From: Haemophilus haemolyticus_L
GTDB taxonomy: Bacteria; Pseudomonadota; Gammaproteobacteria; Enterobacterales; Pasteurellaceae
DNA length: 64,000 nt
Reading direction: 5' to 3'
Assembly (NCBI RefSeq): GCF_003490595.1
Contig: NZ_QQGY01000002.1
Span: 178,135-242,134, forward strand
Below are positions 50,211-58,677 of the stretch, in pieces. A program made the position numbers and the translations under genes. Within the stretch, counting starts at the first letter, position 1; each line of letters starts with the position of its first letter. The notes below the pieces were generated by a model that saw only the letters and a list, made by a program, of their open reading frames with translations, was not told the DNA's origin and ran no database searches.

Positions 50211-50511
50211 GTATTGTGTTTTTTTTATTATGCTCGCCTCATAGGGCGCACTGACAATATGCAATGACTGATTTAACGTTGCAATAATTTTCATGAAGGA
50301 AATTTAAAGAAAAACAAAACAGAAAGAAATTATCTAAAAAATCACCCAATTTATTAGATAGAAAATAAAAATAAAGATAATAACCTAATAAAATGATGAT
50401 GTTTTCGGTAAAAATACGAAACTTTTACTAAGCTATAAATCACATTTATTCGTGAATAAAGAAAAGATATTGTTTTATGAAAAAGCAACACGACGATGCC
50501 ATCAATGCAAT

Positions 50512-50537
50512 AAAAAAGGGGCTAAGCCCCTATTTAA
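50512..50537 (-). terminator. Terminator of tatABC
   Basis: GGGGCT (50518-50523) and AGCCCC (50525-50530) form a tight stem with a T run on the minus strand after the tatC stop. Confidence 0.85.
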
Positions 50538-50553
50538 CATATTAATCGATTTA

Positions 50554-51324
50554 TTATTCTGTTTTTTCTGATTCATCGTTGTTTTCAACCGCACTTTCAT
50601 CATCTTTGGGTTGATAAAAACGAGCTACTAATAGACCAAGCTCAAAGAGCAAGCACATCGGTACTGCGAGTAAAGTTTGTGAAAAAACATCAGGAGGCGT
50701 TAAAAGCATGCCAATAAAAAATGCGCCCACAATAATATAAGGACGTTTTCCTGAAAGTGCTTTTACTGTTGTTACGCCAGTCCAGCAAAGTAGAATGATG
50801 GCTATCGGTACTTCAAAACACACTCCGAACGCTAAAAATAATGCCAAAGCAAAATCTAAATAGCTGCTGATGTCTGTTGCAATAGCAACACCTTCTGGTG
50901 CAGTTTGTGTAAAGAAACTAAATACAAACGGGAATACAACGTAATAAGCAAAAGACACGCCACAATAAAATAAAATCGTACTTGAAAATAGCAACGGATA
51001 AATCATCCGTTTTTCATGTTGGTACAATGCTGGCGCAACAAAAGCCCAAATTTGATAAAGCAAATAAGGAACAGAAATAAAAACAGCAACAATCGCTGTC
51101 AATTTAATTGGTGTAAAGAAAGGCGTTTGAATATTCGTTGCAATCATTGTCGCACCTTTTGGCATAACAGCCGTTAAAGGTGCAGCAACGAAATGATAAA
51201 TATCATTGGAAAAATACACCAATGCGACAAAAACCAATACCACACAAATCACACAGCGTAATAAACGGTTTCTTAGCTCAACAAGGTGTGTAATTAGAGG
51301 TTGAGATTCATCCACATTACTCAT
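50554..51324 (-). CDS. tatC: Twin-arginine translocase subunit TatC
   Basis: The product has 256 residues with six membrane helices. LITHLVELRNRLLRCVI (about 9-25) carries the N-terminal signature of TatC, which binds the twin-arginine signal, and YQIWAFVAPALYQHEKRMIY (about 86-105) the conserved second cytosolic loop. With TatA and TatB it exports folded cofactor-containing proteins. The C-terminal tail is acidic. It follows tatB by 9 bp in the order tatA-tatB-tatC. Confidence 0.97.
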   Translation of the reverse strand: MSNVDESQPLITHLVELRNRLLRCVICVVLVFVALVYFSNDIYHFVAAPLTAVMPKGATMIATNIQTPFFTPIKLTAIVAVFISVPYLLYQIWAFVAPALYQHEKRMIYPLLFSSTILFYCGVSFAYYVVFPFVFSFFTQTAPEGVAIATDISSYLDFALALFLAFGVCFEVPIAIILLCWTGVTTVKALSGKRPYIIVGAFFIGMLLTPPDVFSQTLLAVPMCLLFELGLLVARFYQPKDDESAVENNDESEKTE

Positions 51325-51333
51325 AAAAACTCG

Positions 51334-51894
51334 CTATGATTCAGTTTTTGAAGATTGAGATTTTGGTGCTGGAGCAATTTCAACATCATCAGGTGGATAA
51401 TAATCAGATAAACGCTCCGTCAATTCTGCTTGCTCGTGGGCTTCAAGTGCGGTTAAATCTGCAGGTGTTTTTTCTACTTCAGGTAAAGTTTCTGTAGAAT
51501 CCTCAGTTAATGCCACATTTTGAGGCTTTTCTGCATTTTCGGCCGCACTTTTAATTTCTTTGATTTGCTCTTCCACCGTTGTACCAGCTTGAGCCGCTTT
51601 ATCTTCTAGCTCTGCTTTCATTTTATCTGCCTGAGCTTTTAATTCTTCCACCGTTTTACTCAATTCTGGTGAAAGGGTTTGCAAGTTCAAAGATTCAGCT
51701 TTTTTGATACTATCCTGTAATTCTTGCAATTTTAGTTCTTGTTTCAACTCATTTTGCACATTGGCAGCTAAACCACGAATCGTTTTCACCCAGCCCATCA
51801 CTGTGCGAATAGCGACAGGCAAACGCTTCGGCCCTAGAACAACTAGACCAACCACCATTAACAAAACAAGTTCTGAAAAACCAATATCAAACAC
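51334..51894 (-). CDS. tatB: Twin-arginine translocase subunit TatB
   Basis: The product has 186 residues. MFDIGFSELVLLMVVGLVVL is the membrane helix with the conserved Glu, followed by the GPKRLPVAIRTVMGWVKTIR hinge and an amphipathic helix, then a long acidic, Ala/Glu-rich cytoplasmic tail. TatB forms the signal-peptide receptor with TatC. The tail is variable between species and may not be strictly conserved. It starts three bases before the tatA stop region, inside the tat operon. Confidence 0.96.
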   Translation of the reverse strand: MFDIGFSELVLLMVVGLVVLGPKRLPVAIRTVMGWVKTIRGLAANVQNELKQELKLQELQDSIKKAESLNLQTLSPELSKTVEELKAQADKMKAELEDKAAQAGTTVEEQIKEIKSAAENAEKPQNVALTEDSTETLPEVEKTPADLTALEAHEQAELTERLSDYYPPDDVEIAPAPKSQSSKTES

Positions 51895-51897
51895 GGA

Positions 51898-52125
51898 TTA
51901 AGCCTGTTCTTTCTCTTTTGTAGTTTCAGTTTTTGTAGATGTTGCATTATTGTCAATAGACTTAAATTCTGCATCTTTTGCTTTTTCGTCATCTTGCATT
52001 GCTTTCTTAAAGCCTTTCACAGCAGCGCCAAGATCTGAACCCGCATTTCTTAATTTTTTCGTACCGAAAACCAATAAAATGACCACTAATAAGATAATCA
52101 TTTGAGCAGGGGATAAACCAAACAT
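51898..52125 (-). CDS. tatA: Twin-arginine translocase subunit TatA
   Basis: The product has 75 residues from ATG 52125 (MFGLSPAQMIILLVVILLVF); the frame is open upstream but the membrane helix begins at this methionine and GGAGTTTATT precedes it. FGTKKLRNAGSDLGAAVKGFKKAM is given here only by its key part FGTKKLRN, the TatA hinge, at about 20-27, then an amphipathic helix and a lysine/glutamate-rich tail. It forms the size-variable pore. Its unusual length of 75 is typical of short TatA proteins. It is first in the operon. Confidence 0.95.
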   Translation of the reverse strand: MFGLSPAQMIILLVVILLVFGTKKLRNAGSDLGAAVKGFKKAMQDDEKAKDAEFKSIDNNATSTKTETTKEKEQA

Positions 52126-52258
52126 AATAAACTCCGTTCTGTAAAAAAGAAAAAATTTGGGTCGGAATATACCCTTTTTACCCACTTAGAACAATAGCTA
52201 TCGGGGATTATTTTCAATTTATCACGATATTAATGATAAAACGCAATATATGAGTAAA

Positions 52259-52297
52259 CTAAAAATGGCTAAAAATTTCTTTCTAGCCATTTTATCT
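52259..52297 (-). terminator. Terminator of the alanine/sodium symporter gene
   Basis: AAAATGGCTA (52262-52271) and TAGCCATTTT (52284-52293) form the stem; the minus strand continues with TTAGTTTA. It separates the symporter from the tat operon. Confidence 0.8.
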
Positions 52298-53737
52298 TTA
52301 TTTCCAAATGCGGGAATCAAATATTTTCTTACGTAATTCAGGGTGGTCGTCAATTTTAAACTCTGGTGTTTTTCCTTCTTTAAGCTGGCGTTGATAATCC
52401 TTCATCAATTTCCATACGATTGGCGACAACATCAAAATTGCAATTAAGTTAATGATTGCCATGACTGCCATTACCGTATCTGCGAAATTCCACACCACAT
52501 TGCCTGAACGAACCGAACCAAAATACACGAAGAATAGCACCATTAAACGGAACAAAAATACAAACCAAGGTTTATTCTTGATAAAACGGATATTGCTTTC
52601 CGCATAAGCATAGTTACCAATAATAGAAGAATAAGCGAATAACAATAAGATAAACGCCAGGAAATGCACCCCAAATTCACCTATGTGATATTGCAAGGCA
52701 TTTTGCGTAAGTGAAATACTTTTTAGCGTTTCGCTACCATAATTATTTGAAAGTAAAATAATCACGGCAGTACAAGAACAAACAATCATGGTATCAACAA
52801 ACACACCCAACATCTGTACTAAGCCTTGACTAACAGGATGCTTAACGTGAGCTGCCGCTGCCGCATTAGGCGCAGAACCCATCCCAGCCTCGTTAGAGAA
52901 TAGTCCGCGTTTAATCCCCATCATCATTGCTTTTGATACCAGCGCACCAAACATTCCGCCAGCGGCAGCGTCAAAACTAAATGCGCTTTGAATGATACGA
53001 TGAATCACCGAAGGAATCATATCAATATGCATGCCAAGAATAATCACAGCCATAATCAAATAGAAAAGCGCCATCATTGGCACAAGACTACTCGAAATAA
53101 CCGCAATACGCTTAACGCCACCGAAAATAATAAGTGCGGTCAAAATTACTAATGAAATACCGACATATTCCCCTTTCCAATTCCACGCATTGCTCGTCGC
53201 TTCAACAATGGAGTTTGCCTGTACAGAATTAAAGGCAAAACCAAATGTAAAAATTAATGCAAGCGCAAAAGCCACTGCCATACAACGTGATTTTAAACCT
53301 TGCACAATATAATAAGCAGGGCCGCCACGGAATGATCCATCTTTATCTTGAATTTTAAATAATTGAGCAAGAGTGGATTCAGCGAAAGCACTCGACATTC
53401 CAATAAATGCCGTTACCCACATCCAAAACACTGCGCCTTCGCCTCCTAAGGCGATTGCCGTTGCAACCCCACCAATGTTACCCACACCAACGCGGCTCGC
53501 AAGACCTGTCGTAAACGCTTGGAAAGGCGTTAACGAACTTCCCTCTACAGCACGACCAAACCACATTTCACGAAGGCTTGCTGGGAATAAACGGAACTGT
53601 ACAAATCCTGTTGTAATGGTAAAAAATAGACCCGTCCCAAGCAAAATAATAATGGTGGCATCCCATAAAGGTCCATCAAGGTGTGCGACTATCCAAGTTA
53701 GCACGTCTTCTAACATTTTTGAAAATTCAAATTCCAT
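52298..53737 (-). CDS. AgcS-family sodium:alanine symporter
   Basis: The product has 479 residues from ATG 53737 (MEFEFSKMLEDVLTWIVAHL). GAGGGATG overlaps an earlier ATG two codons upstream but is properly spaced only for this one. Around eleven membrane segments are present; motifs ASRVGVGNIGGVATAIALGG (about 89-108), FRGGPAYYIVQGL (about 146-158) and GLFSNEAGMGSAPNAAAAAH (about 290-309) define the alanine or glycine:cation symporter family. It imports alanine or glycine. Neighbours do not narrow the substrate. No Fur or GcvB site was seen in its leader. Confidence 0.93.
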   Translation of the reverse strand: MEFEFSKMLEDVLTWIVAHLDGPLWDATIIILLGTGLFFTITTGFVQFRLFPASLREMWFGRAVEGSSLTPFQAFTTGLASRVGVGNIGGVATAIALGGEGAVFWMWVTAFIGMSSAFAESTLAQLFKIQDKDGSFRGGPAYYIVQGLKSRCMAVAFALALIFTFGFAFNSVQANSIVEATSNAWNWKGEYVGISLVILTALIIFGGVKRIAVISSSLVPMMALFYLIMAVIILGMHIDMIPSVIHRIIQSAFSFDAAAGGMFGALVSKAMMMGIKRGLFSNEAGMGSAPNAAAAAHVKHPVSQGLVQMLGVFVDTMIVCSCTAVIILLSNNYGSETLKSISLTQNALQYHIGEFGVHFLAFILLLFAYSSIIGNYAYAESNIRFIKNKPWFVFLFRLMVLFFVYFGSVRSGNVVWNFADTVMAVMAIINLIAILMLSPIVWKLMKDYQRQLKEGKTPEFKIDDHPELRKKIFDSRIWK

Positions 53738-53881
53738 AATCATCCCTCAAGCGATAAATAATTTGATTGTATGAGTTTTCAATGAAAAGGCGAGATTTTT
53801 TAAAAATTTCTCTAAAGAAAAGAAACACAAACAAGAAAAAATCTAATAAATTTAGAATATTCTAAATATTTTTCAAAAATA

Positions 53882-53913
53882 AAGGGCGTATTATTCGAAT
53901 ACGCCCGTTAGTT
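53882..53913 (-). terminator. Terminator of nagK
   Basis: GGGCGTATT (53884-53892) and AATACGCCC (53898-53906) form a 9-bp stem followed on the minus strand by TTTATTTTT. Confidence 0.88.
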
Positions 53914-53920
53914 TGCTAAA

Positions 53921-54835
53921 TTATTTGGTTAAAAACAACGCCGCCGCACCACGCACACCACCGGAATCGCCGTGTTTCGCTTTTTTAATCGGTGGAACTT
54001 TTGCTGTCCGCATCAAATGAGGCGGAAGGGCTTTTGGTAAAGCCTCATAAAGGTAATCAAAATTAGATAATCCACCGCCTAGCACAATCATATGTGGATC
54101 AAATGCCGTAATGATATTGCCAATAGAAATCGCCGCCAATTCAACAAAAAGATTCACAAAATCTACCGCACTTTCATTGCCTTGATAGAACAAATCAATA
54201 ATTTCACGAGCGGATAATGTTTCACTTTTCAAATCTCGATAAAGCATTTCAAAACCTCGACCTGACAGATAATTATCCAAACAAGCCTTGTTGCCACAAC
54301 CACATTGATAAATCGGGGCTTTATCCCATCCCAATAATTTCAAGGCATGATAATTTAGTTGTAAATGACCAAGCTCTCCCGCCATTCCTACTTGACCTGA
54401 ATAAACTTTACCGTTTAAGACAAAGCCACCACCAAAACCAGTTCCGAGAATTAAACCAAGTACAGTCGGATATTGCTGATTTTCCGTATCCCACGCTTCA
54501 GATAACGCAAAACAATTTGCGTCATTCTCTGCCTGCACTTCACGGCCTAAACGCGCAGACAAATCGCGTAAAATTGGTTTATTATCTGCCACACGAATAT
54601 TGGTAATTTCGGCTAATCCAGTTTGTTGATTAACAAAACCAGGTACGCCCAAACCTACGGTGCCCACTTCACCAAACTTTTCATCAGCACGATTCACTAA
54701 ATCCACAATCGTGTTAAGCCATTCTTCATAGTCGCTTTTAGGTGTTGGCACCCGTTCAGAATATAATTTTTCTAATTTTTCATTGAATACGGCAAGCTCT
54801 ATTTTCGTGCCACCAATATCTAAACCATAATACAT
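53921..54835 (-). CDS. nagK: N-acetylglucosamine kinase (ROK family)
   Basis: The product has 304 residues. ATP-binding LDIGGTKIELAVF (about 5-17), the sugar-contacting QAENDANCFALSEAW (about 101-115), and a ROK zinc motif with CGCGNKACLDNYLSG (about 178-192) are all clear. It phosphorylates N-acetylglucosamine, including sugar recovered from cell wall or host glycans. AAAGGAGCAGATT precedes the ATG. It lies downstream of pgpB, whose terminator separates them, so it may have its own promoter. Confidence 0.93.
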   Translation of the reverse strand: MYYGLDIGGTKIELAVFNEKLEKLYSERVPTPKSDYEEWLNTIVDLVNRADEKFGEVGTVGLGVPGFVNQQTGLAEITNIRVADNKPILRDLSARLGREVQAENDANCFALSEAWDTENQQYPTVLGLILGTGFGGGFVLNGKVYSGQVGMAGELGHLQLNYHALKLLGWDKAPIYQCGCGNKACLDNYLSGRGFEMLYRDLKSETLSAREIIDLFYQGNESAVDFVNLFVELAAISIGNIITAFDPHMIVLGGGLSNFDYLYEALPKALPPHLMRTAKVPPIKKAKHGDSGGVRGAAALFLTK

Positions 54836-54854
54836 AATCTGCTCCTTTATAAAG

Positions 54855-54896
54855 AAGTGCGGTTAAAATTAGCCAAAATTTTAACCGCACTTAAAT
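54855..54896 (-). terminator. Inverted uptake-sequence terminator of pgpB
   Basis: AAGTGCGGTTAAAATT pairs with the following AATTTTAACCGCACTT (54857-54894), 16 bp of near-perfect stem. It lies between the pgpB stop and the nagK ribosome-binding site. Confidence 0.85.
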
Positions 54897-54898
54897 CA

Positions 54899-55624
54899 TT
54901 ATTTTATGACGAAGATCGCCTTTTTCTTTAAAAAGGCAAAAATAATACTATTAATCAACCATGCCAGTAATGTCGCCACCAATAAATCAATTGGGTAATG
55001 CATGCCTAATCGCACACGGCTAATCAACATCAATAAGCCCCACACCGCAATGCCCACCACCAGCAATTTTGCTTTAAAAGAACGGTTACCTAATAATTGA
55101 GTAAAGCCAACAGCAAGCATCAGCCAAGTTGCTGCAAAAATCGTATGCCCTGAGGGGAACGAATACCCTGTTTCATTTTCATAATGATGAACCAACCAAG
55201 CTGGCGTGATGGCATCCATCGAATAAAAATCCTTAGCTATTTCAGCACGCAAAGTGCGGTCATTTTTATAAAAGTTTTCAGGCGTTGAATGAGTTTGCTC
55301 AGCTAGATAAACGGTGAACGGACGAGGTTCTTCAAATAATGCTTTTGCCCCTGTTTTTGCGGCTTGAGTTGCAATAACTGAAATCCCCATCACAATTACG
55401 CCTAATATCCATTGTTTTGGATTTTTAAATAAAAACGCAAACAAAAGAGCAAATAACACACAGGTGATCAACGCATAAGGTACACTCCCCGTTTCAGTAA
55501 GCAAATAAAGCCAATAATCAGATTCAGTTAATTGGCTATTGCCATGCCACTGATAGGAAATACCCCAAATAAAAAATGGTACAAGACAAAGTAATAACGT
55601 ATATAATGACAGCCTTTTGAACAT
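54899..55624 (-). CDS. pgpB: PAP2-family phosphatase, PgpB-like
   Basis: The product has 241 residues with six membrane segments. The three PAP2 motifs are KALFEEPRPF (about 93-102), FPSGHTIFAATW (about 155-166) and SRVRLGMHYPIDLL (about 203-216). E. coli PgpB dephosphorylates phosphatidylglycerol phosphate and undecaprenyl diphosphate. A long periplasmic insertion lies between motifs one and two, as in PgpB. It is divergent from ribA with 69 bp between starts. Confidence 0.91.
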   Translation of the reverse strand: MFKRLSLYTLLLCLVPFFIWGISYQWHGNSQLTESDYWLYLLTETGSVPYALITCVLFALLFAFLFKNPKQWILGVIVMGISVIATQAAKTGAKALFEEPRPFTVYLAEQTHSTPENFYKNDRTLRAEIAKDFYSMDAITPAWLVHHYENETGYSFPSGHTIFAATWLMLAVGFTQLLGNRSFKAKLLVVGIAVWGLLMLISRVRLGMHYPIDLLVATLLAWLINSIIFAFLKKKAIFVIK

Positions 55625-55693
55625 GCTCGCCCCTTGATAATAAAAAATAACGCGCGCATTCTAACAGAAATGACTACGAATAAGGATCACTTT

Positions 55694-56344
55694 ATGGCAA
55701 AAATTCAGCTAGTTGCGCAAGCTAATTTACCCACTGAATACGGCATTTTTAAAATGGTGGGATTTGAATTTCCAGATACCAAAAAAGAACATGTAGCCTT
55801 AGTGATGGGTGATATTTCTAATGCTGATGAACCTGTGTTAGCACGCATCCATTCTGAATGTCTAACTGGCGATGCACTTCACAGCTTAAAATGTGATTGT
55901 GGGTTCCAACTGGCGACAGCATTAAAACAAATTCAAGAAGAAGGTCGCGGTGTCTTAATTTATCATCGCGAAGAGGGCCGCGGAATTGGTTTGATTAATA
56001 AAATCCGTGCGTATTCTTTACAAGATAAGGGAATGGATACCATTGAAGCCAATCTTGCTTTAGGTTTCAAAGCAGATGAACGTAACTTTGAAGTCTGCGC
56101 CGATATGTTCGAGCTACTCGGGGTAAAAAAAGTTCGTTTGATGACCAACAACCCAGAAAAAGTAGAAACCATGAAAAAAGCAGGTATCAACGTGGTTGAG
56201 AGAGTACCGCTTAATGTAGGCGAAAACCGCTACAACACAAAATATCTTGATACTAAAGCGAAAAAAATGGGCCATTACATTGTACATAACAATGATGAAC
56301 AACATTTAATGACTTGCCCACATTGCCAAGAAGAGATTATTTAA
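55694..56344 (+). CDS. ribA: GTP cyclohydrolase II
   Basis: The product has 216 residues from ATG 55694 (MAKIQLVAQANLPTEYGIFK); AAGGATCACTT precedes it, and the frame open upstream lacks family sequence. RibA converts GTP to the first riboflavin intermediate. The zinc-binding cysteine set is in SECLTGDALHSLKCDCGFQL (about 55-74), and YHREEGRGIGLINKIRAYSL (about 95-114) holds catalytic residues. It is a separate RibA rather than a RibBA fusion. It ends with an MTCPHCQEEII tail and a terminator. Confidence 0.96.
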   Translation: MAKIQLVAQANLPTEYGIFKMVGFEFPDTKKEHVALVMGDISNADEPVLARIHSECLTGDALHSLKCDCGFQLATALKQIQEEGRGVLIYHREEGRGIGLINKIRAYSLQDKGMDTIEANLALGFKADERNFEVCADMFELLGVKKVRLMTNNPEKVETMKKAGINVVERVPLNVGENRYNTKYLDTKAKKMGHYIVHNNDEQHLMTCPHCQEEII

Positions 56345-56357
56345 CAAATAATATATG

Positions 56358-56403
56358 TTAAAAAAGCCATACTGTTATATTGAACAGTGTGGCTTTTTTA
56401 TTT
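56358..56403 (+). terminator. Terminator of ribA
   Basis: AAAAAAGCCATACTGTT and AACAGTGTGGCTTTTTT form a long stem with one mismatch and a T run (56359-56399). Confidence 0.92.
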
Positions 56404-56433
56404 AAACTTTATGCCACGGAATAATCAAAAGAT

Positions 56434-56499
56434 TTTTTAGCATATTGCTAAAAACGAGAAACCCCGTCTCGTATTCCAAAGATCGGGGCTTATCAGGAG
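56434..56499 (+). promoter_or_regulatory. Structured leader with overlapping hairpins before a tiny lipoprotein gene
   Basis: ACGAGA (near 56454) pairs with TCTCGT around a loop containing CCCCG, and CCCCG can instead pair with a downstream CGGGG (56484-56488), giving either an alternative hairpin or an H-type pseudoknot. AGGAG follows 7 bases after the second arm, so the structure could affect translation. Confidence 0.35.
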
Positions 56500-56507
56500 T
56501 AAGTAAA

Positions 56508-56648
56508 ATGAAAAAAACGCTCTTTTTCATTTTCTTGATTATCTGTTGTTTAGTTAGCTGTTCTGGTACAGTTATCTAAGATAATCGCTACGGGGACGAT
56601 GTAGGAGTTGTCCCCAATGCCTCCAATCTTAAAGAATTCTTTCCTTGA
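56508..56648 (+). pseudogene. Tiny lipoprotein gene with in-frame TAA, probable nonsense remnant
   Basis: AGGAGTAAGTAAA precedes ATG 56508. The first frame gives 23 residues, MKKTLFFIFLIICCLVSCSG then TVI, a lipoprotein signal with lipobox LVSC, and stops at TAA 56577-56579. The same frame then continues for 22 sensible codons (DNRYGDDVGVVPNASNLKEF then FP) to a TGA at 56646-56648. A TAA that replaced a tyrosine codon would explain this; the original product would be a 46-residue lipoprotein. Alternatively the 23-residue peptide is the real product and the rest is chance. No homologue is recognised. Confidence 0.5.
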
Positions 56649-56663
56649 TTGCAAGCGTGATTA

Positions 56664-58205
56664 CTAATTTTTAACCTTTCTCCACAAATCTTTACTGTAA
56701 ATGATACCGACAGAATTTACTTGCGCACCCATTATACTCGGTGCAAGATAAACTGGCGTACTATATTGAAAAATGGGTAACACTAAATATTCTTGTTGAA
56801 CTATCTCTTTTAATTTCGCGTAATTTTCTAACCGCACTTTTTCGGATGTCGTCGTCATTGCACTTTCAAATAAACGATCAAATTCTGCATTTTTATAGCC
56901 ATTCTTGTTATCAGGGCTTTTGGAATAGAACAAATTTAAGAAAGCGACGGGATCATTAAAATCAGCACACCAGCCAGAACGAATTAATTGAAAATCGCCT
57001 TTTGTGCGGGCGGTTTGCAATTCTTGCCAGTTCATCCCTTGATTTTCAACTCGTAATAAATCTGATTGCGATAACTGACGATTTAATTGCGTTGCAATGG
57101 TTTGATTCAGAGACGAATCATCATAACGAATGCGTAATTTCAACGGGTGAGTTTCACTCATTTGATTTTGCGAAAGTAATTGTTCTGCGATGACTGGTTC
57201 CCAAATTGACTCCTGCTCTCCGAGCATAGATTTTGGCAAAAAAGTATTGCTAGGATGAAGATGAGCAATATCTGCAACCAAATTCTTGGTAGAAATCATC
57301 GAAACAATCGCCTTTCTTACCGCACTTTTCTGTAAAATAGGATCGGCAAGATTAAACTCATAGAAGTAAGTACAAAGTTGCGGATAATCTTGGATATTCT
57401 GATCGACTTTTTTCGGATTCAATACAACGTCAAAATTAGACAAATCTGCATCTGCTGTAATTTTTTGATACTTCACTTGCTGAAATATCACTTTTTCCTT
57501 TGCCCAATAATAAGGATTGGCTGTTAAAATGTGCTGATTTTTAGCCTGACTTTGTAATTGATAGGCTCCATTGCTGATAAGGGTTTCAGGCGATTTTGTA
57601 TAGCGAGGCAAAAGGCTGACGTGCGCCAGCATAGAAGGTAAATATGGCGATGCTTTATCCAATTCAATGCGTAAAGTGCGGTCATTTTCGGCAAATAATC
57701 CAATCGATTCGACAGTTAGCGTTTTTTCCAATACTTCCTTCGCATTTTTCACATTCATGAAAGCCAAATAATTTTTTAGCGGGCTTTCAGATTGAGAAAG
57801 GGCTTGCCAAGATTGTACAAAATCAGAGGCAGTCAGTGCTTCACCATTTGACCATTTGGCATTTTCACGCAAAGTAACAATCCACGTTTTATTATCTTTA
57901 GTTTGCCAGCTTTCTGCTACGGCAGGAACAAGATTACCTTGCGCATCATAAGCTGTTAATCCTTCAAAAAGATCTCGTAATAATTGAGTTTGTTCTTCGT
58001 TTTGTGCTTGCCAAGGTTGCAAAGTCAAATCGCCATAAACACCGCGTTTTAATTCAACTCGGTTAGATTCTAATTGAGTATTTTTCGGCGCCTCAACTTG
58101 TGGCGAAACAGGCTTAGGACTATCCACTTTATCACAAGCCACCATCGTAAAAATGATAGAAAAAATAACCGCACTTCGTTGGCATAAAGCGAACAAATTA
58201 TTCAT
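56664..58205 (-). CDS. Oligopeptide-binding lipoprotein (SBP family 5)
   Basis: The product has 513 residues. The signal ends in the lipobox MVAC (Cys about residue 24), so it is a periplasmic lipoprotein. It is an OppA/DppA-type binding protein: DLFEGLTAYDAQGNLVPAVA (about 88-107), ASDFVQSWQALSQ, the internal GWCADFNDPVAFLNLFYS (about 418-435) and ending VNSVGIIYSKDLWRK. Relatives deliver peptides, murein peptides or heme to an ABC importer. No permease or ATPase genes are beside it, so it probably uses another system. Its start overlaps the stop of the DUF454 gene by 8 bp. Confidence 0.88.
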   Translation of the reverse strand: MNNLFALCQRSAVIFSIIFTMVACDKVDSPKPVSPQVEAPKNTQLESNRVELKRGVYGDLTLQPWQAQNEEQTQLLRDLFEGLTAYDAQGNLVPAVAESWQTKDNKTWIVTLRENAKWSNGEALTASDFVQSWQALSQSESPLKNYLAFMNVKNAKEVLEKTLTVESIGLFAENDRTLRIELDKASPYLPSMLAHVSLLPRYTKSPETLISNGAYQLQSQAKNQHILTANPYYWAKEKVIFQQVKYQKITADADLSNFDVVLNPKKVDQNIQDYPQLCTYFYEFNLADPILQKSAVRKAIVSMISTKNLVADIAHLHPSNTFLPKSMLGEQESIWEPVIAEQLLSQNQMSETHPLKLRIRYDDSSLNQTIATQLNRQLSQSDLLRVENQGMNWQELQTARTKGDFQLIRSGWCADFNDPVAFLNLFYSKSPDNKNGYKNAEFDRLFESAMTTTSEKVRLENYAKLKEIVQQEYLVLPIFQYSTPVYLAPSIMGAQVNSVGIIYSKDLWRKVKN

Positions 58206-58560
58206 TTTCAGTTTTAACCCAAAATAAGAAGAACCAAAACTTAATACAAATCAATGCAGCAATAACGCCACGCCCTATTACGCTTGGCGTAAAATAAAAA
58301 CCAATTAGTAGCATTGTGGTAACAAAAGTCAAAATACAAATTTTGGTATTTTTCTTTAATGCTCGATTTTCATTAAAGGACTTGAGATGTTTTTGATAAA
58401 TACTTGTGCCTAAAAACCATTGTTCTAAGCGTTTTGAACCTTTGGCAAAGAAAAATAAAGTAAGTAATAAAAAAGGCGTAGTTGGTAAAAGAGGAAGAAA
58501 AATGCCAATGATGCCAAGAGCAAGAGAAAGAAAACCTAAAATAATGTAAATAATTTTCAT
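58198..58560 (-). CDS. DUF454 (YbaN) family inner-membrane protein
   Basis: The product has 120 residues from ATG 58560 (MKIIYIILGFLSLALGIIGI); AGGAACATT precedes it, deciding against an earlier in-frame ATG. LPLLPTTPFLLLTLFFFAKG (about 23-42) is the DUF454 signature. Three or four membrane segments are predicted. The function is not established. It overlaps the peptide-binding lipoprotein gene by 8 bp, so the two are co-transcribed. Confidence 0.87.
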   Translation of the reverse strand: MKIIYIILGFLSLALGIIGIFLPLLPTTPFLLLTLFFFAKGSKRLEQWFLGTSIYQKHLKSFNENRALKKNTKICILTFVTTMLLIGFYFTPSVIGRGVIAALICIKFWFFLFWVKTENE

Positions 58561-58677
58561 AATGTTCCTAATAAAAAAGAAAATGCGAACCATTATTACT
58601 GTTTTTTTAGATTTTTCAACCTTGATATTATAGAATTTGCCGTCACATAAAAAGTAATTTTCAAAAAAGGAACATTT

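Larger units (their letters stand above)
50178..50553. other. Intergenic region between gdhA and the tat operon
   Basis: This 376-bp stretch has no convincing gene. It contains the gdhA leader, a perfect palindrome TTTATTC-GT-GAATAAA (50445-50460) of unknown role, and the tat operon terminator near 50512-50536. A 22-codon frame starting near 50478 runs through the terminator hairpin and is not credible. Confidence 0.6.

Noticed and set aside
50478..50546. A 22-codon plus-strand frame beginning with ATGAAAAAGCAA
   Set aside because: It runs through the tat operon terminator hairpin and has no ribosome-binding site at a suitable distance.
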